Program-made: the position numbers and the translations under genes | Shown: positions 1 to 9,493 of the stretch, piece by piece | How positions within the stretch are numbered: position 1 is the first letter of the stretch | How the letters are laid out: every line of letters starts with the position of its first letter | NCBI RefSeq assembly: GCF_013201545.1 | Contig: NZ_CP053746.1 | Location: 4,044,501 to 4,108,500, forward strand | Length of the DNA: 64,000 nucleotides | Direction of reading: 5' to 3' | From: Pseudomonas graminis | GTDB taxonomy: Bacteria; Pseudomonadota; Gammaproteobacteria; Pseudomonadales; Pseudomonadaceae | Notes under the pieces: generated by a model | Database searches by the model: none | The model's input: the letters and a program-made list of their open reading frames with translations, nothing else | Told to the model about the DNA's origin: nothing

Positions 1-163
1 AGATCAGGGCGATTTTCTGCGGGTGATGGGCGACGTAGGTGGCTTCTTCCATGACCTCGACCATCAGCACGGCGTCGCGCTGGGGGTCGAGGTCGGCAAG
101 GGAGGCCAGGTCGAAGGACAACTGGTCGCCCAGGACCAGGCACAGGCGGCGGACAGGCATCAT
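1..163 (-). CDS. Cryptochrome/photolyase-related protein, N-terminal fragment
   Basis: The first 54 codons are present and the gene runs off the left edge. The reading begins MMPVRRLCLVLGDQLSF and continues with a hydrophobic strand and VMVEVMEEATYV-like residues, which matches the start of the deoxyribodipyrimidine photolyase-related (FeS-BCP, PhrB-type) family. In that family LVLGDQLS is the first strand of the antenna/Rossmann domain. Two adjacent ATG codons (163 and 160) could each be the start. The FAD and Fe-S binding regions lie outside the window, so repair activity cannot be judged. Bases 164-309 upstream hold no gene and presumably its promoter. Confidence 0.7.
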   Translation of the reverse strand, partial: MMPVRRLCLVLGDQLSFDLASLADLDPQRDAVLMVEVMEEATYVAHHPQKIALI

Positions 164-309
164 CGATCGGCACCGTGTGACGCGTCGGCACTGCAGGCTG
201 TTAGCGTGAAGTGACGGAGGACAGGAGAGAGAAGGTTGGTCACGGCATTCCTGATGAGCAGGGAGTGATGGCGCCGAGCTAGGGGTTTGCCCGGCGCGCG
301 GTCATGGGT

Positions 310-615
310 CTAGCCGGACACGTGGCGCCTGACGCATTGCATCAGGCCCTGCAGCGGGCCGGATTCCACCGGGGCGGGGACGCAGACCGTGCGCTCCCGG
401 TCGCCTTCGCTGATGGTCAGCGTGTAATGCTGCATGCCGCGCAGCGCACGGGCCGGGCGCCGACCTTCGGGCAGCGCGAAGAACCGGGACGCGTCGATCA
501 GTTGCCGCAGCTCTTGCTGATCGGGTTCGGGCAGGGCATCCACTTCAATGGTGTTAGGCTTGCTCAGCCCGGGAAAATAGGCGACCCCGCCGCTTTCGCT
601 GAATGAGATACGCAT
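310..615 (-). CDS. Emfourin-like protealysin inhibitor
   Basis: A 101-aa protein that matches the emfourin family, small cytoplasmic inhibitors encoded beside protealysin-type M4 peptidases. I start it at MRISFSESGG because an AAGGAG ribosome binding site lies 8 bases upstream; the frame opens further upstream without a site. The middle has the family-like pattern of a short strand, then LPEPDQQELRQLIDASRFFALP, then a strand carrying YTLTIS. It lies 38 bases downstream of the protealysin gene on the same strand, so both are probably on one transcript. The function is inferred from family and neighbour; the inhibitor residues cannot be verified here. Confidence 0.8.
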   Translation of the reverse strand: MRISFSESGGVAYFPGLSKPNTIEVDALPEPDQQELRQLIDASRFFALPEGRRPARALRGMQHYTLTISEGDRERTVCVPAPVESGPLQGLMQCVRRHVSG

Positions 616-653
616 GTTCGTGGCTCCTTCTTTTGCCAGATGGCCATGGCGGA

Positions 654-1724
654 TCATTGCGCGTTAATGCCCACGGCCGCCCAGCCTTCTTGTACCGCGA
701 TTTGGGCTGCTTCGCCTACACCGTACAGCCGGCCGGCGACATCGTGGGTGATCCGCGCAAAGCGAACGAAGCCGGCATTGGGGCGCAGACGCGAGTCGCG
801 CAGCGCGTCGTACCAGATGCGCCCGGCCTTTTCCCAGGCATGACCGCCGATGCGCGTCGCCAGTTGATAGAACGCATGGTTGGGAATGCCCGAATTGATG
901 TGCACGCCGCCGTTGTCGTCGTAAGTGTGAACGAAGTCGTCCATGTGACCGGGTTGCGGGTCCTTGCCCAGCACTTTGTCGTCGAAGGCGGTGCCCGGGG
1001 CCTTCATCGAGCGCAGGGCGCTGCCAGTGATCTTGTCGGTGAACAGCCCTTCACCGATCAGCCAACTGGCCTGCTTGGCGGTTTGTTTCAGGGCGTACTG
1101 CTTGATCAGCGAGCCGAACACGTCAGACATCGATTCATTGAGCGCGCCGGCCTGGTTGAAGTAGACCAGGCCCGCTTCGTCTTCGGTGACGCCGTGGGCC
1201 AGTTCGTGGCCGATCACGTCGAGGGCGATGGTGAAGCGGTTGAACAGTGACTGATCGCCGTCGCCAAAGACCATCTGGGCGGAGTTCCAGAAGGCGTTGT
1301 TGTAGCCCTTGCCGAAGTGCACGGTGGCGTCGAGGGCCATGCCGGCGTCGTCGATGGAGTTGCGGTCGAAGACGTCGAAGAAGAAGTCGAAGGTGGCGCC
1401 GAGGCCGTCATAGGCTTCGTCGACGGCGATGTCGCCGCTGGCGGGTTGGCCTTCGCCGCGTACGAGGGTGCCGGGCAGGGTTTCGCCACCGTCGGCGGTG
1501 TAGATCGAACGGCGTTTGCCGGTGGGTGCTGCAGCGGCCAGGTGCACGGCGCGTCGGTCGGGTTGCGCGCTGAGGCGCAGGGAGCGGAAGGTGTTGTCCT
1601 TGGCCCGGGTGCGCAGGGCGGCTTCGCGCTGGGCCTTGTTGCCGTTGCGAGCGATTTGATCCAGCAGGTACGGCGGGATGAGGCAGAGGATGGGGTTACG
1701 CGTGTGGTTCCTGCACATAGGCAA
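654..1724 (-). CDS. Protealysin-like M4 metallopeptidase
   Basis: A 356-aa thermolysin-family zinc peptidase. The zinc motif HELAH is at residues 173-177, the third ligand is Glu197 in the NESMSD motif, and the catalytic histidine region HINSGIPNHAFY is near residues 275-286. There is no signal peptide. The N-terminus has the short protealysin-type propeptide with the CLIPPYLLDQIARNG segment (residues 14-28). Length and propeptide fit protealysin/grimelysin rather than secreted thermolysins. An ATG two codons downstream is an alternative start. Genes of this type are paired with emfourin, which follows here. Related enzymes cleave actin and some bacterial proteins, but the target here is unknown. 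Confidence 0.9.
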   Translation of the reverse strand: MPMCRNHTRNPILCLIPPYLLDQIARNGNKAQREAALRTRAKDNTFRSLRLSAQPDRRAVHLAAAAPTGKRRSIYTADGGETLPGTLVRGEGQPASGDIAVDEAYDGLGATFDFFFDVFDRNSIDDAGMALDATVHFGKGYNNAFWNSAQMVFGDGDQSLFNRFTIALDVIGHELAHGVTEDEAGLVYFNQAGALNESMSDVFGSLIKQYALKQTAKQASWLIGEGLFTDKITGSALRSMKAPGTAFDDKVLGKDPQPGHMDDFVHTYDDNGGVHINSGIPNHAFYQLATRIGGHAWEKAGRIWYDALRDSRLRPNAGFVRFARITHDVAGRLYGVGEAAQIAVQEGWAAVGINAQ

Positions 1725-2121
1725 TACTCCTGGGTGGCGTCGTTCAGTTGAGCGACGCGTCGCGGTCTCGCTTTAATCGACAAGCGGAGGTGATCTCGCG
1801 TTCCCCACAGCGACACTGCGGTGCGGCTGAGATGGGTCTGCCTAACGGCAGACATTTCGCCTTCGGCGAGTTACTTGGAAAAGCACCCCAAGTAACCAAG
1901 GGTGCTTGCTCCTGGTTGGGCCCTTCCTTCGTCAGGGTTCCCTCACTCCGACGACGCTCCGTGGGCCCGCGCCGAACGGGCATCCATGCCCTGACGGCGC
2001 TCTCGCCGCATCCATGCGGCTCGACCCACTGCGCGTCGTCTGCGTTCGGCCTGCACCCAAGTCGCATTTGTGGTGTCTGGACTTTTACCGCATGAAGATC
2101 AAAAGCAAATCAAGATCAAAG

Positions 2122-2214
2122 GCTTCCCGGCTGAAGCCGGTCCTACAGTCAGAGTCAATCCTACTGACTGTACGCGCTGCTTTTAGTGGGCCCGGCTTTA
2201 GCCGGGAAGAGGCC
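2122..2214. repeat. REP pair (inverted, CCCGGCTNAAGCCGG type)
   Basis: Two copies of the Pseudomonas REP palindrome TTCCCGGCTGAAGCCGGTCC and its reverse complement face each other about 40 bases apart, a BIME-like arrangement. The same REP type recurs at about 14.7, 27.1, 57.1 and 61.9 kb in this window. Confidence 0.8.
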
Positions 2215-2252
2215 AGCTCAGGCGCCGAGATCTTTGCTGATAGCCCCCCTCT

Positions 2253-2346
2253 CTGTGGGAGCGAGCTTGCTCGCGAATACTTTATTCAAAACACCAGATA
2301 TCCGATGGATGTACCGGCCCCTTCGTGAGCAAGCTCACTCCCACAA
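2253..2346. repeat. REP pair (GTGGGAGCGAGCTTGCTCGC type)
   Basis: A second REP class, typical of P. fluorescens-group genomes, appears as GTGGGAGCGAGCTTGCTCGC (2255-2274) and, inverted, as GTGAGCAAGCTCACTCCCAC (2325-2344). It lies inside the mirror-image repeat module. Confidence 0.75.
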
Positions 2347-2675
2347 GTCCTCAGCGCTTGGCCCGCCCTTGATCTGCCTTTGATCTGCTTTTGATCTTCG
2401 TACACAAAAAGTCCAGTCACCGCAAAACGCGACCTTGGTGCAGGCTGAACGCAGGTTTCGCGGAGTGGGCCGAGCGGCATGGATGCCGCGAGAGCCGCCC
2501 CCCGCCATGGATGGCGGATGGCGGCGGGCCCACGGAGCGAGACCGGAGTGAAGGAACCCCGAGGTACGAGGGGCCCAACCAGGAGCAGGCACTTTTGCTT
2601 ACTTTTGGTGCTTTTCAAAAGTAAGTCGCCGAAGGCGAAACAGTCTGCCCCCAGGCAGACGCTCTTGATCTTCTC

Positions 2676-3422
2676 TCAGTCCCGTCCAACCCGATGCCGC
2701 GCCGGGTTTTTCAGCCACAGTTGCAGTTCGGCTTCGGCCTGTTCCAGCGCGGTGCGGTTGAGCAGGCGGCGGAGCAGGGCGACGTTGACCGCGCGGGCGC
2801 GGAGGTTGAAGGCGGTGCTGCGCTCGCCAGCCGCATCGGGCTGGTAGACGCCGAGTTTTTCGTAAAGCTGCTGCAGCCGGTTCTGCACGCTGCGCAGCGA
2901 CAGGTTGCGGCGGGTAGCGATGGTGCGGTCGGTCAGGCCGAGGGCGATGTCCTGCAGCACTTCGTATTCGCCGTCGCTCAGCCCGGACAACTGATCGTGG
3001 GCCTTCAGTTGAACGCCGCGAATCTCGCGGTCGATCACGCACTGCTGCTCGATGAACAGCCCCCGCAAGGCCAGACGCAAGCGCTCTTCCGAGGCGGTTT
3101 TGAGGATGTAACCGTAAGCGGCCCCTTGGGGCACGATCCGCGCGATGCCGCGCACATAGGCCTCGTCCGAGTAATTCGACCAGAACAGAATCGACGTGTC
3201 GGGCTGCAACCGCCAGATCGTCTTGGCCGCCTCGACGCCGGTGCGGCAGGGCATCTGCAGGTCCATGACCACGGCATCCACCGGGCTCTCACTGAACAGC
3301 CGCTCGCCGATCTGGCCGTCTTCGGCCTCCAGCAAACGGGTGCATTCAGGCAGGGCCACTTCGATCACTTCGCGCAGGAACGCCCGGTGCACCGGGTCGT
3401 CTTCAATCAGCAGGACGTGCAT
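2676..3422 (-). CDS. NarL/LuxR-type response regulator
   Basis: A 248-aa two-component regulator. The receiver domain (residues 1 to about 120) has the acidic pair EDD near residue 8, the phosphoacceptor Asp in AVVMDLQMP, and Lys in YILKTASEER. A LuxR-type helix-turn-helix follows at about residues 145-205 (LSDGEYEVLQDIALGLTDRT, then the recognition helix SLRSVQNRLQQLYEKLG). Its start overlaps the 3' end of the histidine kinase gene by 16 bases, so the two are cotranslated. The pair is divergent from a sugar-type ABC operon and is the natural candidate for its regulator, which is inference. The C-terminus is unusually long after the HTH, with a basic tail. Confidence 0.9.
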   Translation of the reverse strand: MHVLLIEDDPVHRAFLREVIEVALPECTRLLEAEDGQIGERLFSESPVDAVVMDLQMPCRTGVEAAKTIWRLQPDTSILFWSNYSDEAYVRGIARIVPQGAAYGYILKTASEERLRLALRGLFIEQQCVIDREIRGVQLKAHDQLSGLSDGEYEVLQDIALGLTDRTIATRRNLSLRSVQNRLQQLYEKLGVYQPDAAGERSTAFNLRARAVNVALLRRLLNRTALEQAEAELQLWLKNPARHRVGRD

Positions 3423-4705
3423 GGCGTCTCCGTTAACAGCGCAGGCCCGGAAACACCCGCCGCCTCACCCACAACGGCGAGATCAGCCAGCGGCAGGCAC
3501 ACCCTGACCCGGGTGCCTCGCTCGTGTGGACCGCGTTCGATGGTCAGCTGCGCCGCCATCAGTTGCGCGCGCACCTGCATGTTCTGAATGCCGCCGCTGT
3601 TGAACCGATGCCCCACGTCCAGCCCAAGGCCGTCATCGTCGATGGTCAGTTGCAAAAGACCGCAGGTGTGGCTGATGTGGATGACGATGCTGTCCGGCAT
3701 GGCGTGCTTGATCGCGTTGTTCACCGCTTCCTGAATGATGCGGAACACCGCGACCTTCACCGACTCCGGCAAGCGATCGCCCATGCCATCGGTGCTGTCC
3801 TGCAACCGCGTTTCGATGCTCAGGCCGCTGTCGCGCACGCTGCGCCGCAACAGGTCTTCCACGCCTTCTTCAAAGCCGAACAACTGCAGCACCGTCGGCT
3901 TGACCGCATCAATGAGCTGCCGCAACTCCTGCATGCTGTCCTTGAGGGCGCGGGCAATTCCGCGCAGGTCCTCGCCCGGCACGCTGGGCAGGGTTTGCAG
4001 GCGGGCGATGCGCCGGTGCAGGCGGGTCATGTCGGCGAGGGTCTGGTCATGCAGATCCATGCCGACCCGCTGACGTTCACGCTCCAGTTCCTCGGTCAGG
4101 CGCAGCGCGCCCTGGCGCAGGCCTTCTTCTCGCGCACGCACTTGCGCCTCGGCGATTGCCAGTTGTTTGGCCTGTTCGGTCTGGCGCAGGGCGTACACGT
4201 ACGAGGCCAGCAGGTCGGCGACGTGCTGGGTGTGACGAACGTCATCCAGGGTGTAGAAATGCTCGGTGTGTTTGGAACAGCTCAGCGCGCCGATGATTTC
4301 GCCCCGGGCGCGCAAGGGCACGTGCAGGCGGCTGCGCAAACGGGCGTCGAAAATCGGGTGGTTGATGGCGCCGGGGAAGGCGAAGCGGGCGTCGTTCATG
4401 GCGTCGTGGGTCAGCAGGAAAGGCTGCTCGCCCAGCAGCACCGTGCGAATGGGGCTGGTGTGCACCGGCATCGGCTGGGCCACGTCGCCCCATAGGGTGT
4501 GTACGCCGCTTTCATAGGTAATGTGCTCGCGTCTGTCGAGGACGAACAGGCACACGTCGAGGTGGTCGTGGGGCAGGATCGGGCTGATTTCCCGGGAGAC
4601 GGCATCGATCATCGACTGGAAATCCAGCTGGCCGGCGAGGGCGCGGGAAATGCCGAGAAAGTGATGCAGCACGTCTTCGGCGAGGGTGTGCGGTCGCTGT
4701 GCCAT
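3407..4705 (-). CDS. GAF-domain sensor histidine kinase (NarX/HisKA_3 type)
   Basis: A 432-aa cytoplasmic kinase. A GAF domain covers about residues 20-180, a coiled-coil linker follows, and a HisKA_3 dimerisation segment contains ERQRVGMDLHDQTLADM, where the His is the phosphoacceptor. The ATPase domain has the N box EAVNNAIKHA and the G box DDDGLGLD. No membrane segment is visible, so the signal is probably intracellular. I start at MAQRPHT, which has GGAG 5 bases upstream. An alternative start at 4789 (MTRLIPAV, with AGGGG upstream) would add 28 residues. The gene overlaps the response regulator gene and is divergent from the ABC importer genes. Confidence 0.88.
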   Translation of the reverse strand: MAQRPHTLAEDVLHHFLGISRALAGQLDFQSMIDAVSREISPILPHDHLDVCLFVLDRREHITYESGVHTLWGDVAQPMPVHTSPIRTVLLGEQPFLLTHDAMNDARFAFPGAINHPIFDARLRSRLHVPLRARGEIIGALSCSKHTEHFYTLDDVRHTQHVADLLASYVYALRQTEQAKQLAIAEAQVRAREEGLRQGALRLTEELERERQRVGMDLHDQTLADMTRLHRRIARLQTLPSVPGEDLRGIARALKDSMQELRQLIDAVKPTVLQLFGFEEGVEDLLRRSVRDSGLSIETRLQDSTDGMGDRLPESVKVAVFRIIQEAVNNAIKHAMPDSIVIHISHTCGLLQLTIDDDGLGLDVGHRFNSGGIQNMQVRAQLMAAQLTIERGPHERGTRVRVCLPLADLAVVGEAAGVSGPALLTETPCTSC

Positions 4706-4980
4706 GGGCTCCAACCTGTTTTTATTTTTGGGATCGAACACGTTCTCGAACGGAACACTTTTTGAAACTGCAGGGATCAGTCGGGTCATTATGGCCCCTG
4801 CGTGGCAAAAAGAACGCACGTTCCAGCAGGTCGCCTGCGGGATCCCGCAGCAGGTCTGCACGATTGACCACTGACGCTCTGCACCGGCCAGTGCAGACTC
4901 GCCGCGTACTGTTCGTAATAAGGTGCGACCGACGCCGTCGGCCACCCTGCAGCCCCCATAAAAATAACAAGGGTTCAACT
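4706..4980. promoter_or_regulatory. Divergent intergenic region between kinase and ABC operon
   Basis: This 275-base stretch separates the histidine kinase start from the ABC binding-protein start and must contain both promoters. I could not assign -35/-10 elements with confidence. It is the obvious place to look for the response regulator's binding site. Confidence 0.4.
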
Positions 4981-6021
4981 ATGAAAAGTCGTCGTCATCC
5001 GCTACGCCGTTCGTTGCTCTGTGCCGCACTGGCCGTGGCGCCCCTGATGGCTCTGCCCGTCGCTTCCCACGCCGATACGGCCGACAAGAAAATTGCACTC
5101 TCGAACAACTACGCCGGCAACTCCTGGCGCCAACTGATGCTCGCCAGCTGGCAGCAGACCACCGACAAAGCCGTCAAGGATGGCGTGATCGCGGCGGCCG
5201 ACAGCTTCACCACGGCGGAAAACCAGGCCACCGAGCAAGCCGCGCAAATCCAGAACCTGATCCTTCAGGGCTATGACGCCATCGTCATCAACGCCTCGTC
5301 GCCGACGGCGCTCAACGGTGCGGTGAAGCAGGCGTGCGACGCCGGCATCATCGTTGTCTCCTTCGACGGCACCGTCTCCGAACCCTGCGCCTATCGCATC
5401 TCCATGGACTTCAAACAGACCGGCATCGAGCAGATGGATTATCTGGCCGGGCGCTTCCCCCAGGGCGCCAATGTGCTGGAAGTCCGCGGCCTGGCCGGCG
5501 TGTCGGTGGACGAGCGCATTCACTCGGGCATCACTGCCGGCGCGCAGAAGCACCCGAACCTGAAAGTGGTCGGCGAAGTGAACGGCAACTGGTCACCGAC
5601 CGTGGCGCAGAAAGCCGTTTCCGGTGTGTTGCCGAGCCTGCCGAAAGTCGACGCCGTGGTGACCCAGGGCGGCGAAGGCGTCGGCATTGCCCAGGCCTTT
5701 GTCGCGGCGGGCCGTCCGTTGCCGGCGATCATCTTCGGCAACCGCGAAGAAGAGCTGAGCTGGTGGAAAAAGCAAAGCGACACCCAGGGCTATCAGAGCT
5801 TCTCGATCAGCAGCGGGCCGAGCATTTCCAGCCTGGCGTTCTATGTCGCGCAGCAGCTGCTCGACGGCAAGCAGATGCCCCATGACCTGCTGTCGCCAGC
5901 GGTCACCGTCACCCAGCAGACCCTCGACGCAAGCCTGAAGGACCTGCCCAAGGGCGGGATCGTCAGCGAGACCTACAGCGTCGACGACGTTGCCAAGCTC
6001 AAGCCCGCCGCTTCCCTGTGA
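4981..6021 (+). CDS. Sugar-type ABC importer, periplasmic binding protein
   Basis: A 346-aa periplasmic binding protein of the RbsB/peripla_BP_4 type. A signal peptide covers about residues 1-28 (MKSRRHPLRRSLLCAALAVAP, then an ASHADT-like cleavage region). The body has the family pattern IALSNNYAGNSWR, then QAAQIQNLILQGYDAIVINASSP, then GIIVVSFDG. It is the first gene of an operon with the ATPase, two permeases and a lactonase. The ligand is not readable from sequence. The SMP-30 lactonase at the operon end points to an aldose or aldonic acid lactone, as inference. Confidence 0.9.
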   Translation: MKSRRHPLRRSLLCAALAVAPLMALPVASHADTADKKIALSNNYAGNSWRQLMLASWQQTTDKAVKDGVIAAADSFTTAENQATEQAAQIQNLILQGYDAIVINASSPTALNGAVKQACDAGIIVVSFDGTVSEPCAYRISMDFKQTGIEQMDYLAGRFPQGANVLEVRGLAGVSVDERIHSGITAGAQKHPNLKVVGEVNGNWSPTVAQKAVSGVLPSLPKVDAVVTQGGEGVGIAQAFVAAGRPLPAIIFGNREEELSWWKKQSDTQGYQSFSISSGPSISSLAFYVAQQLLDGKQMPHDLLSPAVTVTQQTLDASLKDLPKGGIVSETYSVDDVAKLKPAASL

Positions 6022-6080
6022 GCTTCTCCCTGTAAGCATCGCGGGCCGCGCTGCCTGCGGCCCGCCAAGGAATTTTGACC

Positions 6081-7538
6081 ATGAACGCAAATGGACCTGT
6101 GCGGGTGGCCTTCGCCGGCGCCGGCAAATCGTTCGGCGCCGTGCGTGCCCTGAGTGACGTCGACCTGAGCGTGCGCGCCGGCGAATGCCTGGGGCTGATC
6201 GGCCACAACGGCGCGGGCAAATCGACGCTGATGCAAGTGCTCGCCGGCACCCTGGCCGCCGACTGTGGCCAGTTGCTGATTGAGGGCCGCGACCTGCGCG
6301 AAGGCTATTCAGTGCAAGTGGCGCGTCAGCATGGCATTCGCTGCGTGTTTCAGGAGCTATCGCTGTGCCCGAACTTGAACGTCGCGGAAAACACCCGGCT
6401 GATGTCACCGGCTCTGCGCGGCTTCGGCTGGCGGCGTCGGGCTGGTGCGCTGATCGAAGCGATGCTGGAGCAGATTTTCCCCGGCCACGGCATCGACGCT
6501 GATGACGTTGTCGCTGACCTGTCCATCGGCAAGCGGCAGATGGTGGAGATCGCCCGGGCGTTCATCAACGTCGACGAGCGCCTTGATCTGATCATCCTCG
6601 ACGAACCCACCTCATCCCTCGATGCCCGCGTCGCCGAGCAGTTGCTGCGGCATGTGCGGCGGTTCGTCGAGGGCGGCGGCAGCATCGTGCTGATCAGTCA
6701 CATCCTCGGCGAAATGCTCGGTACGTGTGACCGCATCGCGGTGATGCGGGACGGCAAAATCGTTGAAACCCGCGCCGCGCGGGACTTCACCCATGATTCG
6801 CTGGTGGAAGTCATGGGCGGCACGGCCCGCGAACAGCAACAGGCCACACAGGCTTTTGCTTCCCGCCGCGAGCAAGGCAGCCCTCGCGTGCAGCAGCGAC
6901 CGGCGCGTCAGGCGGATGGCCGCTCGGTGCAGGCCTTTGCCGGCGAGATCGTCGGGCTCTCCGGCTTGGCGGGCCATGGTCAAAGCCAACTGCTGACCCA
7001 GGTGCTGCGCGATTGCGTCAAGCACGGCACCGGCGCCAGTTTCGTGGCTGGCGACCGCCAGACCGACGGCGTGTTTGCGCTGTGGTCCATCGGCGAGAAC
7101 ATCACCATCGGCTCCCTCAACCAGCTCAAGCGCGGCCTGCTGCTGGACCCTGATGCCGAGCAAGCGATGGCCAATGACTGGATGAAGCGCATGAGCATCC
7201 GCACCCCGGACATGGGCAATCCGATCCTCTCTTTGTCCGGTGGCAATCAGCAAAAAGCTTTGTTTGCCCGGGCGCTGGCGTCCGACAGCCAGATCATTCT
7301 GATGGACGACCCCATGCGCGGCGTCGACGTCGGCACCAAGCGCGAGGTGTATTCGATTCTGATGGAGGAGGCCGCCCGCGGCCGCACGTTCATCTGGTAC
7401 ACCACGGAGCTTGAAGAGCTGACCTATTGCGATCACGTGTATGTCTTCCGCGATGGGCAGGCCGTGCTCGATATGCCGCGAAGTGAATTGAGCGAGGAGC
7501 GCATCCTGCGCAGCTCCTTCGCCGAGGAAACCCCATGA
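6081..7538 (+). CDS. Sugar-type ABC importer, double ATPase subunit (RbsA-like)
   Basis: A 485-aa protein with two tandem nucleotide-binding domains. The first has Walker [10 protein letters not shown], a signature motif LSIGKRQ and Walker [12 protein letters not shown]. The second has a degenerate P-loop GLAGHGQSQ but a good signature LSGGNQQK and Walker [12 protein letters not shown]; such asymmetry is usual for RbsA/MglA-type subunits. The ATG at 6081 has AAGGAA 8 bases upstream, so the TTG two codons earlier is unlikely. Its stop overlaps the next gene's ATG by 4 bases. It powers uptake through the two permeases downstream. Confidence 0.92.
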   Translation: MNANGPVRVAFAGAGKSFGAVRALSDVDLSVRAGECLGLIGHNGAGKSTLMQVLAGTLAADCGQLLIEGRDLREGYSVQVARQHGIRCVFQELSLCPNLNVAENTRLMSPALRGFGWRRRAGALIEAMLEQIFPGHGIDADDVVADLSIGKRQMVEIARAFINVDERLDLIILDEPTSSLDARVAEQLLRHVRRFVEGGGSIVLISHILGEMLGTCDRIAVMRDGKIVETRAARDFTHDSLVEVMGGTAREQQQATQAFASRREQGSPRVQQRPARQADGRSVQAFAGEIVGLSGLAGHGQSQLLTQVLRDCVKHGTGASFVAGDRQTDGVFALWSIGENITIGSLNQLKRGLLLDPDAEQAMANDWMKRMSIRTPDMGNPILSLSGGNQQKALFARALASDSQIILMDDPMRGVDVGTKREVYSILMEEAARGRTFIWYTTELEELTYCDHVYVFRDGQAVLDMPRSELSEERILRSSFAEETP

Positions 7539-8524
7539 ATGCCCCGTTGAATTCCGTTGCCCGCGCACCTGTTGCGCCGCGCAACAACGCCGCGCGCCGT
7601 GCCCGCATGCTGCGCGCGGCCTTGCCGGCGGTGTCGCTGATGGTCTTGCTCGCGACCATTTTCATCATGCAACCCCGGGCCATGAGCTACATGGGCCTGA
7701 ACCTGATGCTCAATCTGGCGGTGCCGATCGCCCTGGCGACCATCGCGCAGATGCTGATCATCAGCGTCAACGACCTCGATCTATCGATGGGCAGTTTCAT
7801 CAGCTTCGTCGCCTGCGTGGCGGTGACGCTGCTCGATCAACACCCGTTCCTCGGCTGGCTCGCACTGGCCGGATGCGTGGGCGTGTATGCGCTGCTCGGC
7901 GCGTTGATTCACAGCCGCAACCTGCCGTCGATTGTCGTCACCCTGGGCATGTCGTTCATCTGGGTCGGCGGCGCGATTCTGTTGCTGCCGTCGCCGGGCG
8001 GGACGGCACCCCAGTGGCTGCAAGCGTTGGTGCGAATCAAGCCGCCGCTGATCCCGCTGGCGATCATCGTGTGCCTCGTGCTCGGGCTGGCGATGCACTT
8101 TTTCCTGATGCGCTCCACCGTCGGCGTGGTGTTGCGCGGCGCCGGCGGCAATCCGCTGGCGATCGCCAAGGCCGGCTGGTCGCTGCTGCGCATCAAGGTG
8201 GCGATGTACGCCATGGCCGGCAGTTTCGGCGTGCTGTCGGGACTGTTTCTGGTGGGGCTGACCACTTCGGCCGACGCCAACGTGGCGCTGCGTTACACCC
8301 TGTTGTCCATCGCCGGGGTGATTCTTGGCGGCGGCGAATTCGTCGGCGGGCGCGTGTCACCCATGGGCGCGGTGCTTGGCGCGCTGACCCTGGTGTTGGC
8401 CGGTTCGCTGCTGTCGTTTATCCGCATCTCGCCTGACTGGCAGATCGGCGCCCAGGGCGCGATTCTGATTTTCGTGCTGGCGCTGCGTGCGGCGGTCAAT
8501 CGTCTGGAGGTACGCCCGCTATGA
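7535..8524 (+). CDS. Sugar-type ABC importer permease 1 (RbsC-like)
   Basis: A 329-aa inner-membrane protein with multiple hydrophobic helices and the BPD_transp_2 signature region around residues 70-300, including [16 protein letters not shown] and [17 protein letters not shown]. The N-terminal 30 residues are basic and cytoplasmic. It starts with ATGA overlapping the ATPase stop and ends with the same kind of overlap into the second permease gene, so the subunits are translationally coupled. It should form the translocation channel with the second permease. Confidence 0.9.
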   Translation: MNAPLNSVARAPVAPRNNAARRARMLRAALPAVSLMVLLATIFIMQPRAMSYMGLNLMLNLAVPIALATIAQMLIISVNDLDLSMGSFISFVACVAVTLLDQHPFLGWLALAGCVGVYALLGALIHSRNLPSIVVTLGMSFIWVGGAILLLPSPGGTAPQWLQALVRIKPPLIPLAIIVCLVLGLAMHFFLMRSTVGVVLRGAGGNPLAIAKAGWSLLRIKVAMYAMAGSFGVLSGLFLVGLTTSADANVALRYTLLSIAGVILGGGEFVGGRVSPMGAVLGALTLVLAGSLLSFIRISPDWQIGAQGAILIFVLALRAAVNRLEVRPL

Positions 8525-9477
8525 GCACTTCAATTTTTGCAGCGCTGCGCGGCAAGCCGTGGCTGTGGTCATTCCTCGCCGCCTTATTGATCTGGGTAGC
8601 GACCCTGGTGTTTACCGGCGGGCAGGGCGCAGGCGCTTTACTGTCTGGCGCGCTGGCGTTCTCGACGTTCTTCGCGATCGTCGGCATCGGCCAGATGTTC
8701 GTGATCAGCACCGGGCCGGGCAACATCGACCTGTCTATCCCGGCCAATATTGCCCTGAGCGGCGCGCTGGGGATGAAGCTCATGGACGGTCAGGATGCGA
8801 ACATCTGGCTGGGCGTGATCGGCGTGCTGGGCATTGGTGTGCTGGTGGGCTGCGGCAATTTCGCGTTGATCCGCCTGCTGCGCATTCCGCCCATCATTGC
8901 GACGCTGTCGGCCAGCTTCATCCTGCAATCACTGGCCATCGCCTATGGTCGCAGCGTGCGGGTGCCGCCGCCGGACAGTTTCTACACCTTCGCCACCAGC
9001 CGCGTGTTCGGCGTGCCGTATCTGGCCCTCGTGGTGATCGCCGTGGCGGTGCTCATGGGCTACGTGCTGACCCGCACCCGCTACGGTCGCTCGGTGCTGG
9101 CCATCGGACAAAACGCCCGCGCCGCTGAACTGGCCGGCATCCGGGTTGGGCGCATGCGCTTCGCCACCTACGTGCTCTGTGCGGTGTTCGGCAGCCTCTG
9201 CGGCCTGACCCTGGCCGGGTTTTCCGGCGGTGCGTCGCTGGGCATGGGCGAGGAATACCTGCTGGCCTCCATCGCCGTCGTGGTGATCGGCGGCACCTCC
9301 GTGGCCGGCGGGTTTTCCAACGTGCCCGGCATCTGGGGCGCGTCGCTGTTCCTTTACCTGCTGGTGAGCATGCTCAACACCTTCGGCGCCAGTGCCGGGG
9401 TGCGGCTGATCCTCACCGGCCTGATCATCATCGCGGTGATTACCGCTGTCAGCGGACGCAAAAATGCCCGCGCCTGA
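8521..9477 (+). CDS. Sugar-type ABC importer permease 2 (RbsC-like)
   Basis: A 318-aa inner-membrane permease of the same BPD_transp_2 family. The motif STGPGNIDLSIPANIALSG is the counterpart of the NDLDLSMG loop in permease 1, and VVVIGGTSVAGGFSNVPG is the conserved cytoplasmic loop that contacts the ATPase. Two different permeases with one double ATPase make a heterodimeric channel. Its start overlaps permease 1 by 4 bases. Confidence 0.9.
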   Translation: MSTSIFAALRGKPWLWSFLAALLIWVATLVFTGGQGAGALLSGALAFSTFFAIVGIGQMFVISTGPGNIDLSIPANIALSGALGMKLMDGQDANIWLGVIGVLGIGVLVGCGNFALIRLLRIPPIIATLSASFILQSLAIAYGRSVRVPPPDSFYTFATSRVFGVPYLALVVIAVAVLMGYVLTRTRYGRSVLAIGQNARAAELAGIRVGRMRFATYVLCAVFGSLCGLTLAGFSGGASLGMGEEYLLASIAVVVIGGTSVAGGFSNVPGIWGASLFLYLLVSMLNTFGASAGVRLILTGLIIIAVITAVSGRKNARA

Positions 9478-9493
9478 AGCAAGGATCGACCCC

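Larger units (their letters stand above)
1725..2675. repeat. Mirror-image intergenic repeat module (copies A and B around REPs)
   Basis: There is no credible gene in these 951 bases. A roughly 230-base repeat unit (about 1837-2066) reads forward and a diverged second copy (about 2418-2665) reads in reverse. Between them lie two inverted pairs of REP palindromes and runs rich in GATCAA. The same arrangement recurs at 61534-62350, and a single copy lies at 56791-57033. Every frame here overlaps the repeat and resembles the frames in the other copies, so ORFs in it are repeat-derived. Copy B differs from A in its centre, where a GCCGCCCCCCGCCATGG segment replaces the usual one. Confidence 0.8.

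Noticed and set aside
1906..2618. Several frames of 85-140 codons (1906-2328, 2286-2618, 2391-2624)
   Set aside because: They lie in the repeat module and resemble frames in the other repeat copies (56789-57202, 61579-62064, 61988-62305); they are repeat-derived, not genes.
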